12,285 nt of DNA from an uncultured Chlamydiae bacterium (GCA_937894565.1 CALBHK010000142.1:1-12285); one strand, 5' to 3'. Positions 1-7,629 are shown, counted from the first letter of the stretch. Notes: generated from the letters alone by a model not told the origin. Translations and numbers: made by a program.

Positions 1-20
1 TTGAATTTTTTATCCGACAT
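1..20 (-). CDS. 5' end of a leftward gene, cut by the window edge
   Basis: Reading leftward from 20, an ATG opens the codons M-S-D-K-K-F before the window ends. The start is chosen because the sequence just upstream (leftward strand, about 48 to 21) is almost identical to the sequence just upstream of the SOUL gene start at 12224. Both contain a purine-rich GGGAAG stretch 5-6 nt before ATG, and both start codons are followed by the serine codon TCG. Beyond M-S the two genes differ (D-K-K-F against V-E-Y-L), so the product cannot be named from six residues. It could be another member of the same regulon as the SOUL operon. Confidence 0.4.
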
Positions 21-48
21 TCCGCTCTTCCCTGGTTAGAAAAATGTA
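14..48. repeat. 35-bp edge repeat, left copy
   Basis: Positions 14-48 match 12218-12252 at 33 of 35 bases, in the same orientation; the two mismatches are at 25-26. On the leftward strand the repeat covers the last codons of an upstream ORF (ACA TTT TTC TAA), a GGGAAG ribosome-binding region and the start ATG TCG G of the following gene. It is therefore a duplicated gene-start module rather than an obvious transposon end: no inverted copy and no transposase are visible. Confidence 0.85.
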
Positions 49-83
49 CTAGTACATAAGCAGGCTACAAGGTATCTCATCAT
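36..83 (-). CDS. possible 15-aa leader ORF
   Basis: On the leftward strand AGGAGAG (95-89) lies 5 nt upstream of a double ATG, opening MMRYLVACLCTSTFF and stopping at TAA (38-36), 15 nt before the start of the next gene at 20. The strong ribosome-binding site and the position right before another start suggest a translated leader or a coupled upstream ORF. LVAC resembles a lipobox, but the peptide is too short to judge. The same frame stays open upstream to about 45 codons, so this could instead be the remnant of a longer gene. No family is recognised. Confidence 0.3.
   Translation of the reverse strand: MMRYLVACLCTSTFF
45..56. repeat. perfect 12-bp palindrome TGTACTAGTACA
   Basis: TGTACTAGTACA is its own reverse complement. 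It sits about 25-36 bp upstream of the leftward start at 20, a place where an operator is possible, but it also lies inside the small leader ORF. The TGTAC half-site recalls TnTACA-type boxes of MerR-family B12 photoreceptors (LitR/CarH) only loosely. Confidence 0.35.
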
Positions 84-172
84 TTTTTCTCTCCTGAGTG
101 AATCACTATAAAAATTTTTATATTTAGCATGATAGCCTAACAGTATAATATTTTCCAAAGGCTGAAAGAGCA

Positions 173-201
173 TTGACAATTTTCTATTAAAACACTATCG
201 T
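173..201 (+). promoter_or_regulatory. candidate sigma-70 promoter for the riboswitch-nrdBA transcript
   Basis: A perfect -35 hexamer TTGACA (173-178) is followed after 17 bp by TATCGT (196-201), a 4/6 match to the -10 consensus. Initiation would fall near 207, about 35-40 nt upstream of the recognisable aptamer, a sensible distance for a riboswitch transcript. The -10 element is weak, so the exact start is uncertain. Confidence 0.5.
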
Positions 202-240
202 TTGGATCGTTGATATTATCAATAAACAATAATGATTCGG

Positions 241-420
241 TGAAAAAGTGCTCTTGGTTACGGCCAGGAGAGAATAGGGAAACGGGTGTAAATCCCGTGC
301 GGTAGCGCCGCTGTAACGAGCGACGAAAGTCTTTAACCTAAGTTTTGGGTTTCTAAACCACTGTATGAAAATACGGGAAGGTAAGGCGAGTAGGACGACC
401 TCGGAGTCAGAAGACCTGCT
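241..420 (+). promoter_or_regulatory. cobalamin (B12) riboswitch aptamer
   Basis: The conserved blocks of the cobalamin aptamer appear in the right order. AATAGGGAA lies near 273-281. A hairpin ACGGG-tgtaaat-CCCGT follows, then the GCCGCTGTAAC region. CCACTG is at 358-363 and CGGGAAGG at 374-381. The B12 box GAGTCAGAAGACCTGCT at 404-420 fits the family consensus well. A P2-like pairing (CTCTTGG with CCAGGAG, one wobble) is visible at about 251-270. The aptamer binds adenosyl- or another cobalamin in the nascent RNA. It lies 198 nt upstream of nrdB on the same strand, so it should control nrdBA. Boundaries are approximate because the outer P1 stem was not resolved. Confidence 0.95.
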
Positions 421-496
421 TTTTTACTCTCATCAAGTCCTCAAATATGTGTTTGGGGCTACTTTCTCGCCAAAGAAAGGAAGATGGGACTAAGAA

Positions 497-528
497 GTTG
501 CCTTCAGTTCAACTGATCTGTTGCCTTC
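497..528 (+). repeat. direct repeat GTTGCCTTC x2 in the expression platform
   Basis: GTTGCCTTC occurs at 497-505 and again at 520-528. The second copy overlaps the 5' arm of the terminator (524-529). Both can pair with the GAAGGTAA part of the aptamer core (377-384), the second extending to nine pairs (521-529 with 376-384, one G-U). They are candidate switching strands. Confidence 0.6.
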
Positions 529-568
529 CATGTCCTTGCATTAGGGATTAGGAAGGTTTTCTTATTTT
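523..568 (+). terminator. intrinsic terminator of the B12 riboswitch
   Basis: CCTTCC (524-529) pairs perfectly with GGAAGG (551-556). Inside, after a 2x2 internal loop, 532-537 pairs with 543-548 (with G-U pairs) around the loop GCATT. The stem is followed directly by TTTTCTTATTTT (557-568). This is the expected layout of a Rho-independent terminator, placed between aptamer and coding region. An alternative hairpin, ATTAGGAA (547-554) with TTCCTAAT (567-574), would take up the 3' arm and is mutually exclusive with it. Structures were drawn by eye, without energy calculation. Confidence 0.6.
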
Positions 569-618
569 CCTAATGACAAAAACTTAAGCACTGGCATGCG
601 TTAGTAGGAGTCATCATT

Positions 619-1743
619 ATGGAAATTCTAGATCAGTTTTCTGAAAAAGAAGAGGGTCGCTACGTTATTTATACGTTTTTAAATCGTACTTTTCGCCTGG
701 ATAAAGAGAAAGCAAGAGCGCGTCTTGCTGGTAAGAGGGTCATTAATGGGACCCGTAGCGCAGAGCTTAACGTTCTGCCTCTTAAGTATCACGAAGCTTA
801 CCGCATCTATAAGCAAATGAAAGCCAATCATTGGGAGCCTGATGTCATTGATATGACTAAGGATTGTGCTCAATGGAATTCCAATAAATTGAACGCTCGC
901 GAACGTTGGATTATTGAAATGGGAGTGGGTTATTTCTCTGCTGCCGAAGGGATTGTTGGCGATAGTGTATTGCATGTGATAGAAGATAATCTTACGGCAG
1001 CAGAACTTAAACATGCCTCGCTTCGACAAATCGCTGAGGAATCTATTCATATGGATTCTTTGCTTCATATCATTAGTAGTCTCAATATCGATCTGGATGA
1101 AGTGACCGCAAAATTTGAGGATATACCTTCAATCCGAAAGAAAAACGAATACATTACACGCCATATGCCTGAATTGAAAATGGGCATAGATCTTACCATA
1201 ACAGAAAATAAACAGAAATTTGCAAAGGCGCTCTTTGGCATTACACAAGTGATGGAAGGCACACAATTTTATGCGCTTTTTGCAATGATCCTTTCTCTGC
1301 ACCGTCAAAATAAGATGACAGGTATCGGGCAGATGTTTCAATACACTTTGCGTGATGAAACCAATCATATTGCCTTGGGACGTTACATTCTTGAAAAGCT
1401 GATCGAAGAAAATCCCGACATATGGACCGATGAGTTCCGTTACGAACTTGTCCAGTTTATGCGTGAGGGGGTTGAATTGGAGAAGGAATTTGTTCTCGAT
1501 TGTTTACCGGAAAACACTGTGGGTATGACACAAAAAGATTTTCTTGAGTTTGTCGATTACAATGCAGATCGCCGCCTGGAGAGCCTTGGACTGCCACGCC
1601 TTTCTAACATTAAAATGAACCCTTTTCTTTGGCTTGACGAGGTTATCTTTCTTCAAAAAGAGAAAAACTTTTTTGAGACTCGGGTCACTGAGTATCAGAT
1701 GAGCGGTAGCATGAAAAATACGAATGAAGATGATCTTATTTAA
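619..1743 (+). CDS. nrdB: ribonucleoside-diphosphate reductase small subunit, class Ic-like
   Basis: This is the R2 (beta) subunit of class I ribonucleotide reductase. It generates the oxidising metal centre that starts reduction of ribonucleotides to deoxyribonucleotides in the large subunit. The 374-aa length is usual, with about 20 extra N-terminal residues compared with Chlamydia. All six metal ligands align: E110, E141, H144, E213, E247 and H250. W72, Y242 and the C-terminal relay tyrosine Y359 (in ETRVTEYQ) are also present. At the radical-tyrosine position, four residues after H144, there is L148 (codon TTG, 1060-1062). Class Ia enzymes have Tyr and chlamydial class Ic enzymes have Phe there, so a Mn/Fe centre without a tyrosyl radical is inferred. 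H150 stands where Chlamydia has Tyr. The start ATG has AGGAG (606-610) 8 nt upstream. The gene lies under a cobalamin riboswitch and precedes nrdA by 14 bp. Confidence 0.95.
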   Translation: MEILDQFSEKEEGRYVIYTFLNRTFRLDKEKARARLAGKRVINGTRSAELNVLPLKYHEAYRIYKQMKANHWEPDVIDMTKDCAQWNSNKLNARERWIIEMGVGYFSAAEGIVGDSVLHVIEDNLTAAELKHASLRQIAEESIHMDSLLHIISSLNIDLDEVTAKFEDIPSIRKKNEYITRHMPELKMGIDLTITENKQKFAKALFGITQVMEGTQFYALFAMILSLHRQNKMTGIGQMFQYTLRDETNHIALGRYILEKLIEENPDIWTDEFRYELVQFMREGVELEKEFVLDCLPENTVGMTQKDFLEFVDYNADRRLESLGLPRLSNIKMNPFLWLDEVIFLQKEKNFFETRVTEYQMSGSMKNTNEDDLI

Positions 1744-1757
1744 CCCAAGGAATAATT

Positions 1758-4571
1758 ATGAGCAATGAAGTCATCACATTAGAAAAACTTTGTTCGACTT
1801 TTTTAGTCGAATTTCCAAAAATTATTCGACGTGATTTACCGCATACGAAATCGAATAAATCCCGAGTAGTCTCATGGAATGGCACTAAAATTGAAAAGGC
1901 AGTGAATGGCGCGTGTGCTGAATTAGGGCACGAACCTGTGGGCAAACTCATTCAGATGCATATAGAAGCCTATGTAAAAAATGAACGTTCTCGTTTTATT
2001 CATATCGAACAATTACAGGACATGGTCGAAAATTTTTTGATTGAGTTAAATTATGGAAAAGTTGCGTTAGCTTATGGGAAACATCGAGCACGGCGTGCAG
2101 CTCTGCGGGAAATGGAGGCTCAAATAGCTGTCCAGGAAGGCGATTCGTTTGAATATATTTCTTCAGGTTTTATGCAGGATTTGCGGTTGCGCATTTCCTT
2201 TGCCCGGATCGGATTGAACCTTACCCTTTCTGATAAGGAGTTGATTGTTCGATTGATTCATAGCGTTTCATCTTCTCTGAGCCATAAAGAACAGCAGGAA
2301 ACGATTATTCTTAATGCAAAAAATCTTCTTGATGTGGATGCCGATAGCCGTTTTTTTGCAGGACGTATTCTGCTTACCTACATTTACGAAGAAACATTAC
2401 CCTGGAAAATAAGCGATGGTATCGATCAATTGAAAAATGCACACCGCAAAGCATTTTTGAAGTATATTCCATTGGCTATTGAACAAGAACGTTTGGATCC
2501 ACGTTTGGGCGAATTTAACCTCGAAGAGTTGGCTGAAACCATTGATCCCTATGCCGATCTTCAGTTTGATTTTATTGGCATCCAGAATCTTTATGATCGT
2601 TATTTAATTTGCATTAAAGATGAAAACGGCCGTCGTCGTCTTGAATCTCCTCAAATCTTTTGGATGCGTGTAGCGATGGGACTATCTTTGCTAGAGCCTG
2701 AAAAAGAGATGCGTGCAAAAGAGTTTTTTCGTATCTATCAGAATAAACTTGCTTGTTCTTCCACACCTACACTTTTTAATTCAGGAACACGTCGACCTCA
2801 GCTTTCCAGCTGCTATCTTCTCTATTGCGGGGATTCAATAGAAGAAATTTCTCAAACATGGACACGCTTCTCTTCCCTATCAAAGTGGGCTGGTGGACTC
2901 GGCTGTTCTTGGACTCCTGTGCGTGGTTGCGGCGCCCACATTCATGGAACAAATGGAGAATCATCGGGTGTGATTCCATTTCTTAAAGTTGCTAATGATA
3001 TTTGTGTTGCAGTCAATCAAGGAGGCAAACGGCCTGGAGCTCTATGCAGCTATATTGAGCTCTGGCATTCAGATATTGAGGATTTTCTTGATCTAAGGAA
3101 GGAAACAGGAGATGAGCGTCGCCGTACTCATAATATGAATACAGCTCTTTGGATTCCTGATCTATTCATGAAACGACTTAAAGATATCTCGGAAAGTCGC
3201 CTCCCAAAGGATGCCACATGGTCATTGTTTCGTTCTGATGAAACTCCGGATCTTCATGAACTGTATGGGAGCAAATTTGAAGAAAGATACCTTCAGTATG
3301 AAACTATTGCAAGTGAAGGAAAAATTTATGGTGGTAAAATTCGCGTTCTTGCTCTTTGGAAGAAAATGATTGGATCCATTTTTGAAACAGGACATCCTTG
3401 GATTACTTTTAAGGACCCATGTAATATCCGTTCCCCTCAAGATCATGTCGGAGTGATCCATAGTTCTAATTTATGCACAGAAATTACACTTAACACTAGT
3501 AGAGAGGAAGTTGCCGTATGCAATCTTGCCTCTATTAATATCCCCAGTCACTTGCATGCGGATGGATCTATTGATCATGCAAAATTGAAATCCACTATTC
3601 AAGTAGTCATGAGAATGTTGGACAATGTCATCGATATCAATTATTACCCGGAAGAGGCTGCAAAGTTAGCCAATAGTAGACATCGACCTGTTGGGCTTGG
3701 AGTGATGGGAATGCAAGACGCTCTTTATATGCGTCGTGTTCCATTTGATTCTTTTGAAGCTGTTGAATTCAACGACGAGATCATAGAAGCTATTGCTTTT
3801 TATGCTTATTCTGCCTCTTCTGATTTGGCTCAGGAGCGGGGACGTTACTCTACATTTGTTGGTTCAAAGTGGGACCACGGATTGCTTCCGCTTGATACTT
3901 TAATATTATTGGAGCAAGAGCGCGGAGGTGTTTTACAAGTGGATCGAAAGAGCCGTTTGGATTGGAATGGCTTGCGTGAAAAAATTCAGTCTCAAGGTAT
4001 GCGTAATTCAAATTGCCTTGCAATAGCCCCCACTGCCACAATTTCGAATATTATGGGTTGTACACCTTGTGTAGAGCCCAGCTATAAGCATATTCACACA
4101 AAGTCTAATCTTTCCGGAGAATTTGTGCGCACTAATGATTATTTAGTGAAGGAATTAATGGAGCTGGGGATTTGGGATCAAGAAATGCTCTCAGATCTAA
4201 AATACTTTGACGGCTCTATTCAGGCAATTGATCGTGTGCCGAATGAAGTAAAGCTTCGTTATAAAACCGCTTTTGAAATTGAACCTACCTGGTTGCTTCA
4301 GTGTGCAGCTGTGCGCCAAAAATGGATAGATCAATCCCAATCAGTCAATCTGTTTCTTGCTGAAAATGATGCACGAAAAGCATCCTTTATGTATCGAGAA
4401 GCTTGGGAAAGAGGACTTAAAACGACTTATTATCTGCGCACGATCAATAAATCTTCTATCGATTCGGGCAATCGCGATCGGAAAAAGGTTGAAATTGATT
4501 TACAACCAAGTCTATCAGCCTGCTCTTTGGAGGCGATGCGCAATGGAACGATTTGCGAATCCTGCCAATAA
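1758..4571 (+). CDS. nrdA: ribonucleoside-diphosphate reductase large subunit
   Basis: This is the R1 (alpha) catalytic subunit of class I ribonucleotide reductase, the cytoplasmic partner of NrdB. Its 937 residues begin with a single ATP-cone (about 35-117, ending in the typical RARRAALRE), the allosteric activity domain. The ten-stranded barrel follows. Active-site residues are all present: C352 (SSCYLL), N571-C573-E575 (SNLCTEI), C588 (VAVCNLASINI), the substrate-binding PTATISN (758-764) and the radical-relay pair Y891-Y892. The C-terminal tail ends CESCQ, with C933 and C936 as the thioredoxin/glutaredoxin-exchange pair. Chlamydia NrdA, by memory, carries several cones, so this version is simpler. 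AAGGA (1747-1751) lies 6 nt before ATG. The spacing to nrdB shows one operon, in the order beta then alpha. It should be controlled by the upstream B12 riboswitch. Confidence 0.97.
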   Translation: MSNEVITLEKLCSTFLVEFPKIIRRDLPHTKSNKSRVVSWNGTKIEKAVNGACAELGHEPVGKLIQMHIEAYVKNERSRFIHIEQLQDMVENFLIELNYGKVALAYGKHRARRAALREMEAQIAVQEGDSFEYISSGFMQDLRLRISFARIGLNLTLSDKELIVRLIHSVSSSLSHKEQQETIILNAKNLLDVDADSRFFAGRILLTYIYEETLPWKISDGIDQLKNAHRKAFLKYIPLAIEQERLDPRLGEFNLEELAETIDPYADLQFDFIGIQNLYDRYLICIKDENGRRRLESPQIFWMRVAMGLSLLEPEKEMRAKEFFRIYQNKLACSSTPTLFNSGTRRPQLSSCYLLYCGDSIEEISQTWTRFSSLSKWAGGLGCSWTPVRGCGAHIHGTNGESSGVIPFLKVANDICVAVNQGGKRPGALCSYIELWHSDIEDFLDLRKETGDERRRTHNMNTALWIPDLFMKRLKDISESRLPKDATWSLFRSDETPDLHELYGSKFEERYLQYETIASEGKIYGGKIRVLALWKKMIGSIFETGHPWITFKDPCNIRSPQDHVGVIHSSNLCTEITLNTSREEVAVCNLASINIPSHLHADGSIDHAKLKSTIQVVMRMLDNVIDINYYPEEAAKLANSRHRPVGLGVMGMQDALYMRRVPFDSFEAVEFNDEIIEAIAFYAYSASSDLAQERGRYSTFVGSKWDHGLLPLDTLILLEQERGGVLQVDRKSRLDWNGLREKIQSQGMRNSNCLAIAPTATISNIMGCTPCVEPSYKHIHTKSNLSGEFVRTNDYLVKELMELGIWDQEMLSDLKYFDGSIQAIDRVPNEVKLRYKTAFEIEPTWLLQCAAVRQKWIDQSQSVNLFLAENDARKASFMYREAWERGLKTTYYLRTINKSSIDSGNRDRKKVEIDLQPSLSACSLEAMRNGTICESCQ

Positions 4572-4634
4572 GATCTGTTCGTATTTGCAGCGTTGAGCTA
4601 TCATACATATGATAAAAAAGGAGTGCAGACTTTC

Positions 4635-6566
4635 ATGGATGAACTTTTCCCGGTCAAAGAAGAATTTGGAGCGGCATCTGGGTGTGAGAGAGAAAAATAT
4701 CAGCATTTAATGCAAGTAGCCCTACAAAATTCGGAATCATTTTGGGGGGAGCAAGCGCACCGTCTGGACTGGATGGCACCGTGGCATCAGGTCAAGGACT
4801 GTTCGTTTCATAAGCCTGTCCATATTCGTTGGTTTTTAGGTGGAAAATTAAATGCCTGTTTAAATTGCGTGGACCGTCATTTGCCCGCTCGCGCTTCTAA
4901 AACTGCTATTATTTGGGAAGGCGATGATCCAAGTGATGCAACCCGTTATATCACCTATCAGGAGTTGCATGATGAAGTGTGCAAGATGGCTAATATATTA
5001 AAATCTTGCGGTGTGAAAAAAGGCGATAGAGTCACAATTTATCTACCGATGATCCCTGAAGCAGTGTTTGCTATGTTAGCTTGTGCGCGTCTGGGAGCTA
5101 TCCACTCTGTCGTTTTTGCAGGATTTTCCCCAGATGCTTTGGCTGGTCGAATACAGGATTGTGAGAGTAGCCTTTTAATTACGGCAGATGAAGCGCGTCG
5201 TGGCGGTAAGGTATTTCCATTGAAAGCAAATTGTGATGAGGCTTTGAAACAATGCCCAATGGTTAAAAAAGTTTTAGTGATCGAACATACGGGCGCTAAA
5301 GTTCATTGGCAGGATGATCGTGATGTTTCCTATAAAAAAGCAAGAGAGAGCGCGCCCTCTACTTGTTCTGCGCAAGCAATGGATGCTGAAGATCCATTAT
5401 TTATACTTTATACGTCAGGTTCTACAGGTAAACCTAAGGGTGTTTTACACGGTACAGGTGGTTATTTAGTATATGCGGCATTCACGCATCAGCATGTATT
5501 TGATTATAAAGAGGATGATATTTATTGGTGCACGGCTGATATCGGGTGGATCACCGGTCATTCCTATAGCATTTATGGCCCCCTTGCCAATGGAGCCACT
5601 ACCGTCCTATTTGAAGGCATGCCGCTTTGGCCTACACCCTCACGGCATTGGGAAATTATAGATAAACACAAGGTTTCTGTTTATTATACCTCTCCAACAG
5701 CCATCCGCAGTTTAATGCAACACGGTGAAAAGCCGGTGCAACAAACATCACGCCGCAGTTTACGCTTATTAGGGGTGGTGGGGGAGCCTATCAATCCAGC
5801 CGCTTGGCTTTGGTATTATAAAACAGTAGGCGAGGAGCGTTGCCCTATTGTAGATACCTGGTGGCAAACAGAAACGGGGGGGATTTTAATCAGTGCGATT
5901 GCGGGTATTACCCCTTTAAAACCAGGCTCTGTGACTTTGCCCTTGTTTGGCATTCAACCCATTGTTGTGAATGAGAAAGGAGAACCTTTAGAAGGGGAAT
6001 GCAAGGGGTATTTATGTTTAGCTGATTCATGGCCAGGTCAAGCACAGACTATTTACAAAGATCATAAGAGTTTTGAGCTTGTTTATTTTAGCCATTATGA
6101 AGGTTTATATTTTACCGGTGATGGGTGTAGACGTGATAAGGATGGTTATTACTGGATTACGGGCCGCGTGGATGATGTGATCAATGTGGCGGGCCATCGG
6201 TTGGGAACAGCAGAAATAGAAAGTGTGCTGGTAGCGCATGCAAGCGTTGCTGAATCGGCTGTGATTGGCGTTCCTCATGCGATAAAAGGGCAGGGCATTT
6301 ATGCGTTTGTGACGTTGAAAAATGGGGTGGAAGCAACTTCTGCTTTGCGCGATGAGCTCATTCAACATGTACGCCATCATTTAAGTGCTATTGCCACTAT
6401 CGATTTTTTACAATGGGCTGTCCAATTACCAAAAACCCGTTCGGGGAAAATCATGCGACGAATTTTACGAAAAATTGTTGAAAATGATTTGGAACATTTA
6501 GGGGATATAAGTACGCTGGCTGATCCAAGCGTGGTGGAGGTGTTGATTAAGGAGAGGTTGAATTAG
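4635..6566 (+). CDS. acs: acetyl-CoA synthetase (AMP-forming)
   Basis: The enzyme activates acetate with ATP to acetyl-AMP and then forms acetyl-CoA in the cytoplasm. From ATG 4635 the protein has 643 residues, close to the 652 of E. coli Acs, and aligns along its whole length. Motifs in order: P-loop YTSGSTGKPKG (259-269), YWCTADIGWITGHSY (297-311), VGEPINP (about 382-388), DTWWQTETGG (407-416), hinge GRVDD (about 510-514) and PKTRSGK with K605. The tryptophan in WWQTETGG is the residue that restricts the acyl pocket to acetate or propionate. K605 is the lysine acetylated by Pat-type enzymes in relatives. The open frame extends to a TTG at 4593, but ATG 4635 is preferred because AAAGGAG (4617-4623) precedes it and the extra 14 residues match nothing in the family. 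The gene starts 63 bp after nrdA with no clear terminator between. A weak promoter (TTGCAG-N17-TATGAT, 4585-4613) overlaps the leader. Confidence 0.96.
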   Translation: MDELFPVKEEFGAASGCEREKYQHLMQVALQNSESFWGEQAHRLDWMAPWHQVKDCSFHKPVHIRWFLGGKLNACLNCVDRHLPARASKTAIIWEGDDPSDATRYITYQELHDEVCKMANILKSCGVKKGDRVTIYLPMIPEAVFAMLACARLGAIHSVVFAGFSPDALAGRIQDCESSLLITADEARRGGKVFPLKANCDEALKQCPMVKKVLVIEHTGAKVHWQDDRDVSYKKARESAPSTCSAQAMDAEDPLFILYTSGSTGKPKGVLHGTGGYLVYAAFTHQHVFDYKEDDIYWCTADIGWITGHSYSIYGPLANGATTVLFEGMPLWPTPSRHWEIIDKHKVSVYYTSPTAIRSLMQHGEKPVQQTSRRSLRLLGVVGEPINPAAWLWYYKTVGEERCPIVDTWWQTETGGILISAIAGITPLKPGSVTLPLFGIQPIVVNEKGEPLEGECKGYLCLADSWPGQAQTIYKDHKSFELVYFSHYEGLYFTGDGCRRDKDGYYWITGRVDDVINVAGHRLGTAEIESVLVAHASVAESAVIGVPHAIKGQGIYAFVTLKNGVEATSALRDELIQHVRHHLSAIATIDFLQWAVQLPKTRSGKIMRRILRKIVENDLEHLGDISTLADPSVVEVLIKERLN

Positions 6567-6568
6567 GG

Positions 6569-7618
6569 TTAATCGAAGCTAATCGTTTTTTGTTTGAAAT
6601 CAATCGACACCATTCCTCCATTGGGAATAATCATTTGAGGGTCGGTGTGTCCAAAATTCATGTTGAATACCACTGGAATAGTGGAGCAATAATCCTTCAG
6701 AGCATTTTTTACAGCATTTTTTTGATTGATAATGAACGCTTCTCTTCCTTCAGGTGGTTGATTATCGCAAAATTGGGCTTTTGGATAGGCCATTAGAATT
6801 GCTTTGAATTTTTTTAATATTCCTAATTCAGCTAAAGCAGCAAAAAAGCGGTAGACGAATCCTTCAGAGGGCATTTCTTCTGATGTTTCTAAAAAAAGGA
6901 TCATATCATCTATTTGATTGAAATTAGGTAAATAACGGTTAACTGATAAATGCAAGTCAAGAACTTCCAAACATCCACCCCAAAGCCTTCCTTGAATAAC
7001 GTAGTCTTGATTATTATGCCATTGCCATCCATCGCTAGAATACATAGGACGTTTCTTATTTAAATTTTGCGGATCGCTCCAATCTAAGTCGGCATCACTC
7101 CATTCAGGCGCTGGAAATACTTCACCGATCGGTGGATGAAAAAGAGCTTTTTTTATCCAATGGGTGGTATATTCCTGCATTCCTCCACCCATGGCAAACT
7201 GGGTCATGACTGCGCCTCCGTAGTAAGATACAATGCCTAAATTCCAAAGAAAAAGGTGCAGGTTAGTGCAATCGCTATATCCCATAAATATTTTTGGGTT
7301 TGCAGAGATCAACTCTTTATTTAGATAGGGAAGAACGCGAATCTGATCGTTCCCACCAATTGTTGCGATGATTGCTTTGATCGAAGGATCGCTAAAAGCT
7401 GCATTGATATCGTCTGCGCGTGCTTGTGGATTTTCAGATAAGTATTCAGGGTTTTGTCGGGCAGTGGGAAATTCTATAGGATCCAATTCAAAAACTTCCT
7501 TAATGCGATCTAATCCTTGTTCATATACCCAGGGGAATAGATGAGGCAATCCTGAAGAAGGAGAGATGATTGCTACTTTATTACCTGCTTTTAGACTGGG
7601 GGGTCGTTTAAATATCAT
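6569..7618 (-). CDS. S66-family serine peptidase (LD-carboxypeptidase / MccF-like)
   Basis: Peptidase family S66 contains LdcA, which trims the terminal D-Ala from murein tetrapeptides in recycling, and MccF, which inactivates microcin C-type peptide nucleotides. The catalytic triad is visible: S115 in the elbow MGYSDCTN, E218 in LWGGCLEV and H324 in NFGHTDP. A glycine-rich GGND (88-91) lies between the N-terminal strand and the nucleophile. The 349-residue length and the insert around 165-200 (two Trp, PEWSDADLDWSDP) fit the longer MccF-like branch better than the roughly 300-residue LdcA. No signal peptide is seen, so it acts in the cytoplasm. AAGGA lies 4 nt before ATG. The gene follows the GNAT gene by 11 bp and is convergent with acs, with 2 bp between stop codons. 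Confidence 0.9.
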   Translation of the reverse strand: MIFKRPPSLKAGNKVAIISPSSGLPHLFPWVYEQGLDRIKEVFELDPIEFPTARQNPEYLSENPQARADDINAAFSDPSIKAIIATIGGNDQIRVLPYLNKELISANPKIFMGYSDCTNLHLFLWNLGIVSYYGGAVMTQFAMGGGMQEYTTHWIKKALFHPPIGEVFPAPEWSDADLDWSDPQNLNKKRPMYSSDGWQWHNNQDYVIQGRLWGGCLEVLDLHLSVNRYLPNFNQIDDMILFLETSEEMPSEGFVYRFFAALAELGILKKFKAILMAYPKAQFCDNQPPEGREAFIINQKNAVKNALKDYCSTIPVVFNMNFGHTDPQMIIPNGGMVSIDFKQKTISFD

Positions 7619-7629
7619 GGGATCCTTAG

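Noticed and set aside
189..205. Possible NrdR box (AACACTAT) upstream of nrdB
   Set aside because: Only one half resembles the NrdR consensus, and no second tandem box was found at the usual spacing.
619..1743. NrdB as an R2-like ligand-binding oxidase (R2lox) because it lacks the radical tyrosine
   Set aside because: It is paired with a complete nrdA, has the C-terminal relay tyrosine Y359 and aligns with chlamydial R2c along its length.
4593..4634. TTG start giving a longer Acs
   Set aside because: The ATG at 4635 has a good ribosome-binding site, and the 14 extra residues do not match the Acs family.
6105..6380. Reverse-strand 91-codon frame inside acs
   Set aside because: It lies wholly within a strongly conserved gene, has no family features and looks like a shadow frame; the same applies to the other overlapping short frames.
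6567..6600. Bidirectional terminator between acs and the S66 peptidase gene
   Set aside because: A run of T follows acs (from about 6585), but no convincing stem precedes it.
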